The notes beneath the pieces are model-generated. The model was not told the DNA's origin, searched no databases, and worked only from the letters and a program-made list of their open reading frames with translations. Below are positions 52,455-60,836 of a DNA stretch of 64,000 nucleotides, in pieces. Made by a program: the position numbers and the translations under genes. Numbering within the stretch: position 1 is the stretch's first letter; each line of letters begins with the position of its first letter. Source of the stretch: JACJVV01 sp047602755 (lineage in GTDB: Archaea; Nanobdellota; Nanobdellia; Woesearchaeales; JACJVV01); the NCBI GenBank assembly GCA_047602755.1, contig JBLKOM010000001.1, positions 124,001 to 188,000 on the forward strand, written 5' to 3'.

Positions 52455-53522
52455 TTATTTTTTCAAATTATGCACCCATAATTCTCTTTGAGGGAATGGG
52501 ATATTAATCTTATTCTTATTTAAAGTATTATATAACTTAGTAAAAACAATCTGATGAGTTGGCCATTTATGTGATAAATCATCAACAAAAAATCTTAATG
52601 CAAAATTTAAAGAAGAATCAGCCATTTCAAGAAACATAACTGAAGGAGCAGGATCATCTAAAATATGCTCTTGCTTTTTAGTGCAAGCCAAAGCTAATTT
52701 CTTAACTTTCTCAATATCAGATCCATATGCTACACCAAATTCAATATCAACTCTAACAACATTATCTGGTTGATTAAAATTAAAAATCTTACTATCCACT
52801 AATTTTGAATTAGGAACAATTAATGTTTCTCTAGTCCAAGTAAGCAAACGTGTACTTCGAAGTCCTATATCAACAACTTTTCCAGATTCACCAGAATCTA
52901 ATTTTATAACATCATCAACTTTAATAGATTTATCTAATATCAGTGAAACACCACCAAATAAATTAGCTAAAGTTGGTTGTAATGCAAACGCAATTGCAAG
53001 ACCTCCAATACCTAATCCTGCTAACAAAGGACCTATTTGAATACCCCATGCAGATAAAACTAATAAAATACCGACTACCCAGCCAATAAATAATAAAAAC
53101 TGATGACCTAGTTTTATTAACTGCCTATCTAACTTAGTATGTTTTGAAGCCCATTTTTTCGCAAAATAATCTATAACTAAATCAGCAATGCTAATTACAG
53201 TAGAAATTGCAAATATAATCATTAATGAATTGATAAAACTTATTAAATATACAACCCATGAATTATGTTCCCATAATGATACAAAAAATAACTTAACCCC
53301 AAATAAAAAAATAATCCAAGATAACGGCTTATTCATTATAGCTACTATATCATCGTCAAGAGTTGTCTCAGTTTTTGCTGCTAATCTCATAAAAACTTTT
53401 TCAAATACATAAATAATTAATTTTGATAAAATAAAAAATACAGCAAGATACACTATAGCTTCTAAATAAGGGTTAATACTTAAAAAATTCTTTATTCCAA
53501 TAAATAAACTTTGAAAATCCAT
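52455..53522 (-). CDS. MscS-type mechanosensitive channel
   Basis: A 355-residue protein with four or five membrane helices. The pore helix region reads GPLLAGLGIGGLAIAFALQP, followed by NLFGGVSLILDKSIKVDDVI and the beta domain RSTRLLTWTRETLIVPNSKL, both hallmarks of MscS. These channels release solutes on osmotic downshift. The ATG at 53522 is chosen over 53540 because the TATA box is centred 26 bp before it. Confidence 0.93.
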   Translation of the reverse strand: MDFQSLFIGIKNFLSINPYLEAIVYLAVFFILSKLIIYVFEKVFMRLAAKTETTLDDDIVAIMNKPLSWIIFLFGVKLFFVSLWEHNSWVVYLISFINSLMIIFAISTVISIADLVIDYFAKKWASKHTKLDRQLIKLGHQFLLFIGWVVGILLVLSAWGIQIGPLLAGLGIGGLAIAFALQPTLANLFGGVSLILDKSIKVDDVIKLDSGESGKVVDIGLRSTRLLTWTRETLIVPNSKLVDSKIFNFNQPDNVVRVDIEFGVAYGSDIEKVKKLALACTKKQEHILDDPAPSVMFLEMADSSLNFALRFFVDDLSHKWPTHQIVFTKLYNTLNKNKINIPFPQRELWVHNLKK

Positions 53523-53543
53523 GCTTAGATTTATATGCATTAA

Positions 53544-53553
53544 TTTATATAGT
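53544..53553 (-). promoter_or_regulatory. TATA box of the MscS gene
   Basis: ACTATATAAA on the minus strand lies about 26 bp before the ATG at 53522 and only a few bp before the alternative at 53540, so it decides the start. Confidence 0.5.
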
Positions 53554-53594
53554 TTACGTAATAGAATAAAAAAATAATCAAAATAAAAATAAAT

Positions 53595-53843
53595 TTAACT
53601 TAAATTAATAAAATTACTTATAGCATCAATACCTCTTGCTTCATCTAAAATACCATTATTATCTGCAATAATTAAGGTAGGAACTTTTCCAATTCCATAT
53701 TTTTCAACTAACACAAAAAATTTATCATTATCAATATCACAAATATCATAAGCCCAATTTTTAAGATCTAAAAGACTAGAAGCTAAATTACATTCAGTAT
53801 CATTCTTTTTTACAAATAAATACATATTATTTTCTTGCTTCAT
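53595..53843 (-). CDS. Thioredoxin-fold protein without a CxxC motif (82 aa)
   Basis: An 82-residue protein with the thioredoxin pattern: a first strand (MYLFVKKND), a helix, YDICDIDNDKFFVLVEKYGI and the cis-proline turn KVPTLIIADN. Where thioredoxins have CxxC it reads DTECN, with a single cysteine. Reductase activity by the usual dithiol route is therefore unlikely; a monothiol or binding role is possible. Its start overlaps the last 17 bp of the glycosidase-like gene before it. An internal ATG right after that gene's stop is an alternative start. Confidence 0.6.
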   Translation of the reverse strand: MKQENNMYLFVKKNDTECNLASSLLDLKNWAYDICDIDNDKFFVLVEKYGIGKVPTLIIADNNGILDEARGIDAISNFINLS

Positions 53844-54948
53844 TTTTAATACTCATTAAAAAAAGATAATTTGCACACCAGCTCATTGCTTCATCTGATA
53901 TATAGTACGGTAACTGATAAGGTTTACTATCAGGATTAAAAACTTCTAGAAAAGTAGAATATTTTTCAATTATCTTAGAATACTTAATAATATATTTTTG
54001 CTGTAATTTTTTATCAACTTTCCCAACTATCATAACATACAAAGGCCCCATATGCATCCAAATAGTATTACCTTCATAATTATTAGCAATAAATTCAAAA
54101 CCAATAAACTTTGAATGTTTTTTCTTAAAAGTATATTTTAATGGAAACGGATAATCTAATTTTGCTAGTTTAAGTGATTGAATAACTTTCCTTAACATAT
54201 TTTTATTTTTAATTGCACCAACCCAAAAAGGAAAAACATTAGCATCACCTGCAACATAGTCTTTTTTAACAATATCATCATAAAAATAATTACCATTCCA
54301 AAAATTTTGAACCAATAATTCTCTATAATCCCATTTAGCAAAAAGATGTTTTAATCCTAGTTTATCACATGAAACCTTTAACAAATACAACATAGAATTA
54401 TCATAACATGAACTTTTACGCTTAGAATAATCCTTCATTGATGAGAAAAACTTATCTTGTCTAACTAATCCTGTATTTTTATCAATAACTAAATCATAAA
54501 ATTTAATAATTTCATTTTCTAAAAAAGATTTATATTTTTTAACTAATTGCTTATCATTTAAACAAGACAAAGAATAAATCAAATAAGGTAAGGAATCAAC
54601 TGACATGTATGGAAAATCAAATGGTTCATCATTCATACTTATTGAAGTTGTAACACAATGATTTTTTGAATAAATATTTAAAGCATAATTTAATGTTGAT
54701 CTAACTTTATTTTTATACCCTAATTTCATTAAAGAATTTACTATCCAACCAAAATCTCGTATATAAAACAGAGTAAAATGACCATTACTTACTTGAAAAA
54801 AGCCTTTTTCTTTATTGTAACAATCATTAAGAATTTGCTTACATTTTTCTATAGAATTACCACTATATTGTTTAAAACCATTTTTTCTTACATACCTACT
54901 CCTCTTAAACATTCTATAAAACTCTGATAAGAAGATTAATTTACACAT
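53827..54948 (-). CDS. Six-hairpin glycosidase-like protein
   Basis: A 373-residue soluble protein. NGHFTLFYIRDFGWIVNSLM, MSVDSLPYLIYSLSCLNDKQ and DEAMSWCANYLFLMS match the alternating helix pairs of (alpha/alpha)6 glycosidases such as glucoamylase-like or invertase-like enzymes. Acidic residues stand in DFGW and DEAMSW, but the catalytic pair cannot be fixed by eye. It has no signal peptide, so it would act in the cytoplasm on stored or imported glycans. It is co-directional and overlapping with the thioredoxin-fold gene. ATGs at 54948 and 54912 are both possible. Confidence 0.68.
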   Translation of the reverse strand: MCKLIFLSEFYRMFKRSRYVRKNGFKQYSGNSIEKCKQILNDCYNKEKGFFQVSNGHFTLFYIRDFGWIVNSLMKLGYKNKVRSTLNYALNIYSKNHCVTTSISMNDEPFDFPYMSVDSLPYLIYSLSCLNDKQLVKKYKSFLENEIIKFYDLVIDKNTGLVRQDKFFSSMKDYSKRKSSCYDNSMLYLLKVSCDKLGLKHLFAKWDYRELLVQNFWNGNYFYDDIVKKDYVAGDANVFPFWVGAIKNKNMLRKVIQSLKLAKLDYPFPLKYTFKKKHSKFIGFEFIANNYEGNTIWMHMGPLYVMIVGKVDKKLQQKYIIKYSKIIEKYSTFLEVFNPDSKPYQLPYYISDEAMSWCANYLFLMSIKNEARK

Positions 54949-55070
54949 AAATTATAAAATAATATCAATAATTAATAAAATTATTGCTTAAATTTAAACA
55001 AGTATAAAATTAAGTTAAATTCTACAAAAATAAAAAATAAACAAATAAGTAAATAAGAATAAGAAAAAAT

Positions 55071-55094
55071 TAAAAAACGCGTCTGCGAAGATTC
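55071..55094. repeat. 24-bp direct repeat of the tRNA-Arg 3' end (copy 1)
   Basis: This copy is identical to 55178-55201, 107 bp away. On the minus strand the repeat covers the end of the T arm, the acceptor strand, the discriminator base and the following run of six T of tRNA-Arg. A duplicated tRNA 3' end is the usual trace of site-specific integration, but no integrase or gene lies between the copies. Confidence 0.85.
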
Positions 55095-55177
55095 CCACCT
55101 AAGGGAATGCACCCTATAGATACCTGCATTCTAACTAGGCATAAAGCCTAGTGGAATTAATATGGAAGTTAGAAAAA
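55095..55177 (-). other. Structured spacer between the tRNA-end repeats
   Basis: These 83 bp are richer in G and C than flanking DNA and contain nested inverted repeats: ATTCCC/GGGAAT (partly in the repeat, 55091-55108), CTAGGC/GCCTAG (55135-55151) and TTCTAACT/AGTTAGAA (55129-55174). Read from the tRNA promoter, the segment would follow tRNA-Arg and end with a second copy of its 3' end. A small tRNA-like or non-coding RNA is possible. No tRNA fold was found. Confidence 0.35.
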
Positions 55178-55201
55178 TAAAAAACGCGTCTGCGAAGATT
55201 C
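55178..55201. repeat. 24-bp direct repeat of the tRNA-Arg 3' end (copy 2)
   Basis: The copy that belongs to the intact tRNA gene; it is identical to 55071-55094. Confidence 0.85.
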
Positions 55202-55301
55202 GAACTCCGGACCTACAGCTTAGGAGGCTGTCGCTCTATTTACTTTACATTATGCAAATAACATAGTAAGTTATTATGTATCCAAGCTGAGCTACAGACG
55301 C
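55185..55301 (-). tRNA. tRNA-Arg (CCU) with a 42-nt insertion in the D-loop
   Basis: The acceptor stem GCGTCTG/CAGACGC, D-stem GCTC/GAGC, anticodon stem ACAGC/GCTGT with loop CTCCTAA (anticodon CCU), and T arm CGGAG-TTCGAAT-CTTCG all pair. The discriminator is G and CCA is not encoded. Between GGATA of the D-loop and GAGC lie 42 extra bases (about 55237-55278, boundary uncertain by two). Removing them leaves a normal 75-nt tRNA. The insert folds on itself (TTACT...AGTAA outside TTAT...ATAA). No standard bulge-helix-bulge is seen around the ends. Confidence 0.88.
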
Positions 55302-55322
55302 ATTATTATAATAAAATATCAA

Positions 55323-55334
55323 GTATTTTTAAAC
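55323..55334 (-). promoter_or_regulatory. TATA box of tRNA-Arg
   Basis: GTTTAAAAATAC on the minus strand is centred about 27 bp before the first base of the tRNA. Confidence 0.6.
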
Positions 55335-55351
55335 TTTTATCCTATCCAAAT

Positions 55352-56425
55352 CTAGAAATCACTTAATTTTTTCTCAACATTTTGTGGATGAATGATAGTA
55401 GTCTTACCTTCTTTACCACCTACAATTTTCTCTGTTGAAATAAATTTGCTTTTAGAAAGTTTTTCAATCTTACGCTGAAATGTTTTATATGTCATTTGAC
55501 CCCCTAAATTTTCATATATTTTAAACAATTCACCAATCTTTTGACTAGGGTTAGACCTTGCAATCTCTAATATTTTTAAACTTTCATCATCTAAATCTGT
55601 TGATTTTTTAATTGTAAATTCATCCATCTTTTTAATTGCATTTCCAACATCTTGTAACTCAATAATTTTTGATGCACGATCTTCGGCAGAATTACCTGCT
55701 TCTTTCATAATATATAACCCTGAGCGTATATCTTCAAGCTCAAAAGTTCTATTAACAACTTTCTCAAAAGCATCATCTTTCCATGAATTAGGTTGAAAAG
55801 CATATTTTTTTCTATTTTCTAAAATACCTTTAGTTTCATTAGAATTATAAGGCTTAAACTCAATTAACTCTGGAGTCATTCTTGATTTTACTCTTATGTC
55901 AAGATCTTCAATCCAAGATTTAAAATTTGTAATCATAATTATTGTTTTTCTATATATTTGCTCAAGTAAAGTATACAAAACATCCATTTCCTCACTTTTA
56001 TCAACTTCATCAAAAACAAATACAGCAGACTTTTTATTAACTATATCTCTTACAATTTTAAATAAATCTTCAGTTTTTTTATTTTGAGTAAACTTATATC
56101 CAAGAATATCACAAACTTCTAATAAAACCTTATAAGTAGTATTTTTTTGCCAACAATTAACATAAATAGGTATTATATCATCTGTTTCTTCTTCCAATTC
56201 ATTTAATATATGACGTATTGCCAATGTTTTTCCAATACCTGGTTTTCCATAAACAAAAACATTTTTACCATTTCTTTCTGCAAATAATGGTTTTATGCAT
56301 GAAGCTATTTTAAATTGCTCATCCTCACGATAAGGAATTAATTTAGGCATATAATCATAATCTAATGCAACTGTATCTGCAAAAACACTTTCACTATCTT
56401 TTAGAATATTTGTAAAAATCCCCAT
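55352..56425 (-). CDS. cdc6: Cdc6/Orc1 replication initiator-family ATPase
   Basis: A 357-residue AAA+ protein. VFVYGKPGIGKTLAIRHILN is Walker A, VFVFDEVDKSEEMDVLYTLL is Walker B, and VKSRMTPELIEFKPYNSNET is the sensor and following strand. A C-terminal winged helix (YKTFQRKIEKLSKSKFIS) ends the protein. This is archaeal Orc1/Cdc6, which marks origins and loads MCM. The protein is slightly short. Archaeal origins often lie beside this gene; the flanking gaps here are short and hold a tRNA gene on one side, and no clear origin repeat was seen. Confidence 0.92.
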   Translation of the reverse strand: MGIFTNILKDSESVFADTVALDYDYMPKLIPYREDEQFKIASCIKPLFAERNGKNVFVYGKPGIGKTLAIRHILNELEEETDDIIPIYVNCWQKNTTYKVLLEVCDILGYKFTQNKKTEDLFKIVRDIVNKKSAVFVFDEVDKSEEMDVLYTLLEQIYRKTIIMITNFKSWIEDLDIRVKSRMTPELIEFKPYNSNETKGILENRKKYAFQPNSWKDDAFEKVVNRTFELEDIRSGLYIMKEAGNSAEDRASKIIELQDVGNAIKKMDEFTIKKSTDLDDESLKILEIARSNPSQKIGELFKIYENLGGQMTYKTFQRKIEKLSKSKFISTEKIVGGKEGKTTIIHPQNVEKKLSDF

Positions 56426-56498
56426 AATTAAATATAAAGATAGAATTTGTTTTTATAGTTTTGTATTCTTATCCATAATTTCTACAAAAAAAACAAGT

Positions 56499-57239
56499 TT
56501 ATTTCAAATATTCAAGAAATTCTTTTTCAGCTTCTATGCATACATCAGAATTTTCCAAGCAAGGGATAAATCTTCTCTCAAAATCAGGATATTTACCAGT
56601 ATCAACTAATATTGGTTTTCCTTCAATATCAAAAAAAGTAAGAAAAGCTCCTGGAAAACTATAATGTATTTCATAAAATGATTGAACATAATCTTGAAGT
56701 CTACGACTCATATTCAAACTTAAGACTGAACCTATATTATTATCTAAAGCAATCTCATAGTCAATTTTGGCCATTTCAGAAATAACATCATTAATATGCT
56801 GTGCAAAAGAAAAAAATCGATCTATATAATCATCTCTTGAAACAATAGTTACTTCATCATTAGCATTCACTTGATATGTATCTAAAATGCCATATCTTTT
56901 TAATCGTAATAAATTTTTAGGCTGCAAACTTAATTTAAGTTCATCATATTCTGGAATATCTTGATCAATTAATCCTGTCAAAAAAAAACGTCCAAATTTT
57001 TCTTCTAATTCTGCTTCAAAAAGAATTTTATCAAGACGCTCTAATTCTTGGTCTTCTTGAGATGAAATACCTCCTGAAATTATTTTTGAATCCAAAAAAG
57101 AAACTCTATCAGATAAAGACTTCAATAAATGTATAAAAAAATCAGTTCTTTGGACTGTTGCCAAATAACAAGAATCTTTATCTTTCTTAAGTAAAACGTA
57201 TTTATCAGTTGGCAGCCCAGTAATATCAATTAATTTCAT
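56499..57239 (-). CDS. Hypothetical protein (246 aa)
   Basis: A 246-residue soluble acidic protein that I do not recognise. It starts LIDITGLPTDKYVLLKKDKD, has a helical middle (LSDRVSFLDSKIISGGISSQ and AELEEKFGRFFLTGLI), and ends with a beta stretch GAFLTFFDIEGKPILVDTG and an acidic helix. Two cysteines occur close to the C-terminus (CLENSDVC). It lies 73 bp upstream of cdc6 in the same direction, so the two could be co-transcribed. No function can be given. Confidence 0.6.
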   Translation of the reverse strand: MKLIDITGLPTDKYVLLKKDKDSCYLATVQRTDFFIHLLKSLSDRVSFLDSKIISGGISSQEDQELERLDKILFEAELEEKFGRFFLTGLIDQDIPEYDELKLSLQPKNLLRLKRYGILDTYQVNANDEVTIVSRDDYIDRFFSFAQHINDVISEMAKIDYEIALDNNIGSVLSLNMSRRLQDYVQSFYEIHYSFPGAFLTFFDIEGKPILVDTGKYPDFERRFIPCLENSDVCIEAEKEFLEYLK

Positions 57240-57302
57240 ACAAACTAAGAATAATATTTTATTTAAATAGTTTACTAGATTAACTACTCTTAAGTTATAA
57301 AA

Positions 57303-57677
57303 TTAATTTTGCTTTAAACCACACCGATGACAATATATATTAATTTTTCTCATAGGAGTAGAACATTTAGGGCAATAACCTATATAACCATATAAGTCCA
57401 TCTTAACTTTAGTATTATTCCTTCTATCAGAATCTAAATTTGGTGCATCAGGTATACCCTCAGAATCATCAAAAAGACGTTTATCTTTCGTAGGACTTTT
57501 TTCCTTTCGCATAATTATAGCAATAATAACTTTAGCAACACCATAAGCAATAAACAAATATCCAACATAAATAAAAACAGTTAAGCTTGTAGTTCCTTGA
57601 AGATTATTCAAATAAAAAGAAAGAAAAGAAAATAATATACCAATTATTATAAATATTGAACCTGGAATCTTTGCCAT
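57303..57677 (-). CDS. Two-helix membrane protein with C-terminal zinc ribbon
   Basis: A 124-residue protein. Two hydrophobic segments (IPGSIFIIIGILFSFLSFYL and TVFIYVGYLFIAYGVAKVII) are followed by a charged linker and a zinc ribbon YCPKCSTPMRKINIYCHRCG. The ribbon faces the cytoplasm if the N-terminus is inside. Proteins of this layout are common in archaea and have no known function. It stands 63 bp ahead of the hypothetical gene on the same strand, so it may belong to the cdc6 operon. Confidence 0.72.
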   Translation of the reverse strand: MAKIPGSIFIIIGILFSFLSFYLNNLQGTTSLTVFIYVGYLFIAYGVAKVIIAIIMRKEKSPTKDKRLFDDSEGIPDAPNLDSDRRNNTKVKMDLYGYIGYCPKCSTPMRKINIYCHRCGLKQN

Positions 57678-57753
57678 AGATTAATCCAATATTAAATGTA
57701 TTTAAAACTTTGTTATTATAATAAAGTAGAATAAAGACACAAAAATCTGAAGT

Positions 57754-57768
57754 AAACTTTATAAAAAC
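57754..57768 (+). promoter_or_regulatory. TATA box of the GlyRS gene
   Basis: AAACTTTATAAAAAC is centred about 27 bp ahead of the ATG at 57788 and matches the archaeal TATA consensus well. Confidence 0.65.
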
Positions 57769-57787
57769 ACTTCCAAATCCATAACTT

Positions 57788-59350
57788 ATGAGTGAAGAAC
57801 AAACACAAAATAAACCAAAGAAAGAAATATTTGGAACAGACGATATGGCTACTTTCTGTCGTTCAAAGGGATTTATATTTACAAATTCCGAAATATATGG
57901 TGGGCTTAAAGGATTTTTTGACTATGGGCCATTAGGATCTGAAATGAAAAAAAATCTAAAAGACGCATGGTGGAAATTTCATGTAACAGACAGAGAAGAT
58001 GTAGTAGGAATAGATGGAAGTATACTTACCCATCCAAAAGTATGGGAAGCTTCAGGTCATGCAGCTAATTTTGCAGACATCATGGTTGAAGATTCAAAAA
58101 CTGGAGAAAAACATAGAGCAGATGTTTTAATTGAGGAAGCACTTAATATTGCAGCTGATGGGCTTAATTCTGAACAATTATGGAAATTAATAGAAGAAAA
58201 TAAAATTCTATCACCTGCTGGAAATCCATTATCTATGCCTGAGCAATTCAATTTAATGTTTACAACAAATGTAGGTCCTAAAACTGACAAGGAAAGTATG
58301 GCATATTTAAGGCCAGAAACCGCACAATTAATGTTTACAAATTTTAAACAAGTAGTAGAAACATCAAGATTAAAATTACCTTTTGGTATTGCACAAATGG
58401 GAAAAGCTTTTAGAAACGAGATTTCACCAAGAAACTTCCTTTTTAGATGCAGAGAATTTGAACAAATGGAGATTGAATATTTTATACATCCAAAAGATAC
58501 AAATAATTGTCCATATATAGATGAAGTTCTAGAACATGAATTGTTAATATATTCAGCAGAAGAACAAGAAGCAGGAAATGACAATCAAGGAACCGTCATG
58601 AAAATGAAAGATGCTCTTGCAAAAAATATAATTAAAACACAATGGCATGCTTATTGGCTTGCAACAGAGCATAAATGGTTCACATCATTAGGTGCAAAAT
58701 CAGATAATTTTAGAATAAGACAGCATGTAAGTACTGAAAAAAGCCATTATGCTTTAGATACATGGGATTTAGAATACAAGTTTCCATGGGGATGGAAAGA
58801 ACTTCAAGGAATGGCAAACAGAACTGATTTTGATTTACAACAACATATTAAACATTCAAAAAAAGATTTATCTCTATTTGACGAAGAAGCAAAAGAGAGA
58901 ATAATTCCTCATGTTGTAGCAGAACCATCACAAGGTGTTGATAGAGCATTCTTAGTATTTATGTTTGATGCATATAACAATGACAAAGAAAGAGGAAATA
59001 TTGTACTTCACTTTTCTAATAAACTAGCTCCTATTAAAGTAGGAGTTTTTCCATTAGTCAATAAAAATATGGAATCTGCACGAGAAGTTTTCAAATCACT
59101 TCAAAAAGAATTCCCATGCATATTTGACAAATCAGGCTCAATTGGAAGACGATATGCAAGAGCAGATGAAATTGGGATTCCATATTGTGTAACAGTTGAT
59201 TTTGATTATAATGAAAAAGGAACAATTACTATTAGAGATAGAGATAGTACAAATCAAATAATTGTGAAAAAAGAAGATATCAAAACCACATTATCAAAAT
59301 TAATAAATAATGAAATTGATTTTAAAAATGCTGGCGAATTAAAGCAATAA
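57788..59350 (+). CDS. glyS: Glycyl-tRNA synthetase (class II, alpha2 type)
   Basis: A 520-residue dimeric-type GlyRS as in archaea and eukaryotes. YGGLKGFFDYGPLG near residue 38 is the family start, GKAFRNEISPRNFLFRCREF is motif 2 and VVAEPSQGVDRAFL is motif 3. The C-terminal anticodon-binding domain follows (KVGVFPLVNKNMESAREVFK and GRRYARADEIGIPYCVTVDF). It charges tRNA-Gly. The gene is monocistronic with a leaderless promoter. Confidence 0.96.
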   Translation: MSEEQTQNKPKKEIFGTDDMATFCRSKGFIFTNSEIYGGLKGFFDYGPLGSEMKKNLKDAWWKFHVTDREDVVGIDGSILTHPKVWEASGHAANFADIMVEDSKTGEKHRADVLIEEALNIAADGLNSEQLWKLIEENKILSPAGNPLSMPEQFNLMFTTNVGPKTDKESMAYLRPETAQLMFTNFKQVVETSRLKLPFGIAQMGKAFRNEISPRNFLFRCREFEQMEIEYFIHPKDTNNCPYIDEVLEHELLIYSAEEQEAGNDNQGTVMKMKDALAKNIIKTQWHAYWLATEHKWFTSLGAKSDNFRIRQHVSTEKSHYALDTWDLEYKFPWGWKELQGMANRTDFDLQQHIKHSKKDLSLFDEEAKERIIPHVVAEPSQGVDRAFLVFMFDAYNNDKERGNIVLHFSNKLAPIKVGVFPLVNKNMESAREVFKSLQKEFPCIFDKSGSIGRRYARADEIGIPYCVTVDFDYNEKGTITIRDRDSTNQIIVKKEDIKTTLSKLINNEIDFKNAGELKQ

Positions 59351-59517
59351 ATAAAATTAATTTGTGAACAATAAATAACTTTATAAAAAATTTCTAAATA
59401 AAAAATTTTTACTTTCAAAACCTATTATATTTCTAAATTAATAAAACAATAAACAAATTACCAGAATTATTTTTCTCAAAAAACAAATAAAAACTATAAA
59501 AACCTTTATAAACTTTA

Positions 59518-59573
59518 AGTTATATAACTATATAATAACTATAAATAATAATAAATATAACAGTTATATAACT
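59518..59573. promoter_or_regulatory. Twin palindromes ahead of the AbrB-like gene
   Basis: AGTTATATAACT, a perfect 12-bp palindrome, occurs twice (59518-59529 and 59562-59573), 44 bp apart start to start (about four helical turns). The second copy is 46 bp before the AbrB-like ATG. Equal spacing on the same DNA face fits a dimeric repressor binding twice, probably the AbrB-like protein itself (inference). Confidence 0.6.
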
Positions 59574-59619
59574 AAGATTAAATTACACTAACCAAACTCA
59601 ATTGACTTAATTCAAAAAG

Positions 59620-59802
59620 ATGGTAAGACTTCAGCATATAATAAACAAAAAACAAAACAAAGAAGCTTTTCTAATTGGAGTACCTAAAGATATTGTCAAA
59701 CTTCTCAAACTAAAAAAAGGACAAGATTTTGCTGTTAGATTTAATGAAGAAAAAAATTCTATAGAATATGTCGCTATAAAAAACGAAAAAAATAATAAAT
59801 AA
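59620..59802 (+). CDS. AbrB/SpoVT-like DNA-binding protein (60 aa)
   Basis: A 60-residue protein with the swapped-hairpin pattern: NKEAFLIGVPKDIVKLLKLK, then GQDFAVRFNEEKNSIEYVAI. It has no additional domain. Its stop is followed after one base by the ATG of a membrane protein, so the pair is one operon. Two palindromes upstream are its likely binding sites. It is distinct in sequence from the AbrB-like gene at 2188. Confidence 0.78.
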   Translation: MVRLQHIINKKQNKEAFLIGVPKDIVKLLKLKKGQDFAVRFNEEKNSIEYVAIKNEKNNK

Positions 59803-59803
59803 A

Positions 59804-60700
59804 ATGAAAAAAATAAAAAGACTAGAACTTGAATTTATAACTGCATCATTCATTTTCCTACTTATGATTATGTTTACTTCTATTTTTATGAATCAAGCAA
59901 CATTAACAGGATATGCAATATATGAAAATCCTGTAGAAGCACAATCTGCTGTACAACAATTTTTTAGAAATGAAATGTTTAATTCTTTAAAATCCGGTAC
60001 AAAAATTTGTATAAATATTAAAAATGATATAGATGACTATTATAGCTATAAAATCAGAAAACCTGGTAATATCATAACTGTAGAGCCTTCAGATTTTTAT
60101 TGCGAAGGAAGAAATAATGAAGATTGGGTATTCATGATAAAAAGCCATAGCCAACTTGAAATGATGAATAATTTTTTTGATATAAATATGTTTACTAAAA
60201 AAGCAACAAATGATTATTTTGAAGTATGGTTATCAAGATATATTGAAAATGAAGAATATGTAATATGTGATGATCATCTAAAAAGAACATACTGTGACTT
60301 TATTAACAAAAATTTAAAAAAATCAGAACAAAGAGCATTAGGAATTACTTGTTGCTTAGATATTGATACTGAAAACCCAGCAGGAAATATATTTATAGAC
60401 TTTATAGAGCAATTTTGGTTATTAATCCTTCTTTTTATAATTGGAATAATTATAGGGACAGGAGCAATTGTAGTACTAAGTACAAAAGACAAAGAAATTC
60501 CTAGTAAAGATAATATCAAAGAAATAACAGAATATATAAAAAAAGTAAGACAACAAGGATTTGATGACCTATTAATTACAAATCAATTAAGTGATGCAGG
60601 ATGGAAAAAACAAGATATAACAGAAGCATATGAAAAAATAAGAAAAGAAGATTTATATTCATTAAATGATAGATTTGAAAAAACATCACTTAAAAAATAA
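59804..60700 (+). CDS. Two-helix membrane protein with LTGYAI motif and C-terminal 'GW' tail
   Basis: A 298-residue protein. A membrane segment at about 11-30 is followed by LTGYAIYENP, then a soluble external domain of about 150 residues with cysteines (ICINIKN, YCEG, VICDDH, TYCDF, CCLDID). A second segment (FWLLILLFIIGIIIGTGAIV, about 204-224) leads to a cytoplasmic tail EITEYIKKVRQQGFDDLLI, SDAGWKKQDITEAYEKI. Motif, topology and tail match the protein at 41693. It is coupled to the AbrB-like gene. Function unknown; a surface or sensing role is conjecture. Confidence 0.72.
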   Translation: MKKIKRLELEFITASFIFLLMIMFTSIFMNQATLTGYAIYENPVEAQSAVQQFFRNEMFNSLKSGTKICINIKNDIDDYYSYKIRKPGNIITVEPSDFYCEGRNNEDWVFMIKSHSQLEMMNNFFDINMFTKKATNDYFEVWLSRYIENEEYVICDDHLKRTYCDFINKNLKKSEQRALGITCCLDIDTENPAGNIFIDFIEQFWLLILLFIIGIIIGTGAIVVLSTKDKEIPSKDNIKEITEYIKKVRQQGFDDLLITNQLSDAGWKKQDITEAYEKIRKEDLYSLNDRFEKTSLKK

Positions 60701-60836
60701 CATTAAGTAAAAATAATTGATAAAAATATATTCAAAAAACATAACAAAAAACAAATAAAATAGAAAAACAAAAACAACTATTAAAGTATAAAAAGCTTTT
60801 TTAAATACAAAATAAAATATAAAATGAGGTAAAAAA

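Noticed and set aside
55071..55201. Integrated mobile element bounded by tRNA-end repeats
   Set aside because: Only 83 bp lie between the copies, with no integrase or cargo; kept as a repeat finding but not called a mobile element.
55302..56498. Replication origin next to cdc6
   Set aside because: The gaps around the gene are short and I found no repeated origin-box-like motif; GC-skew analysis of the whole genome would be needed.
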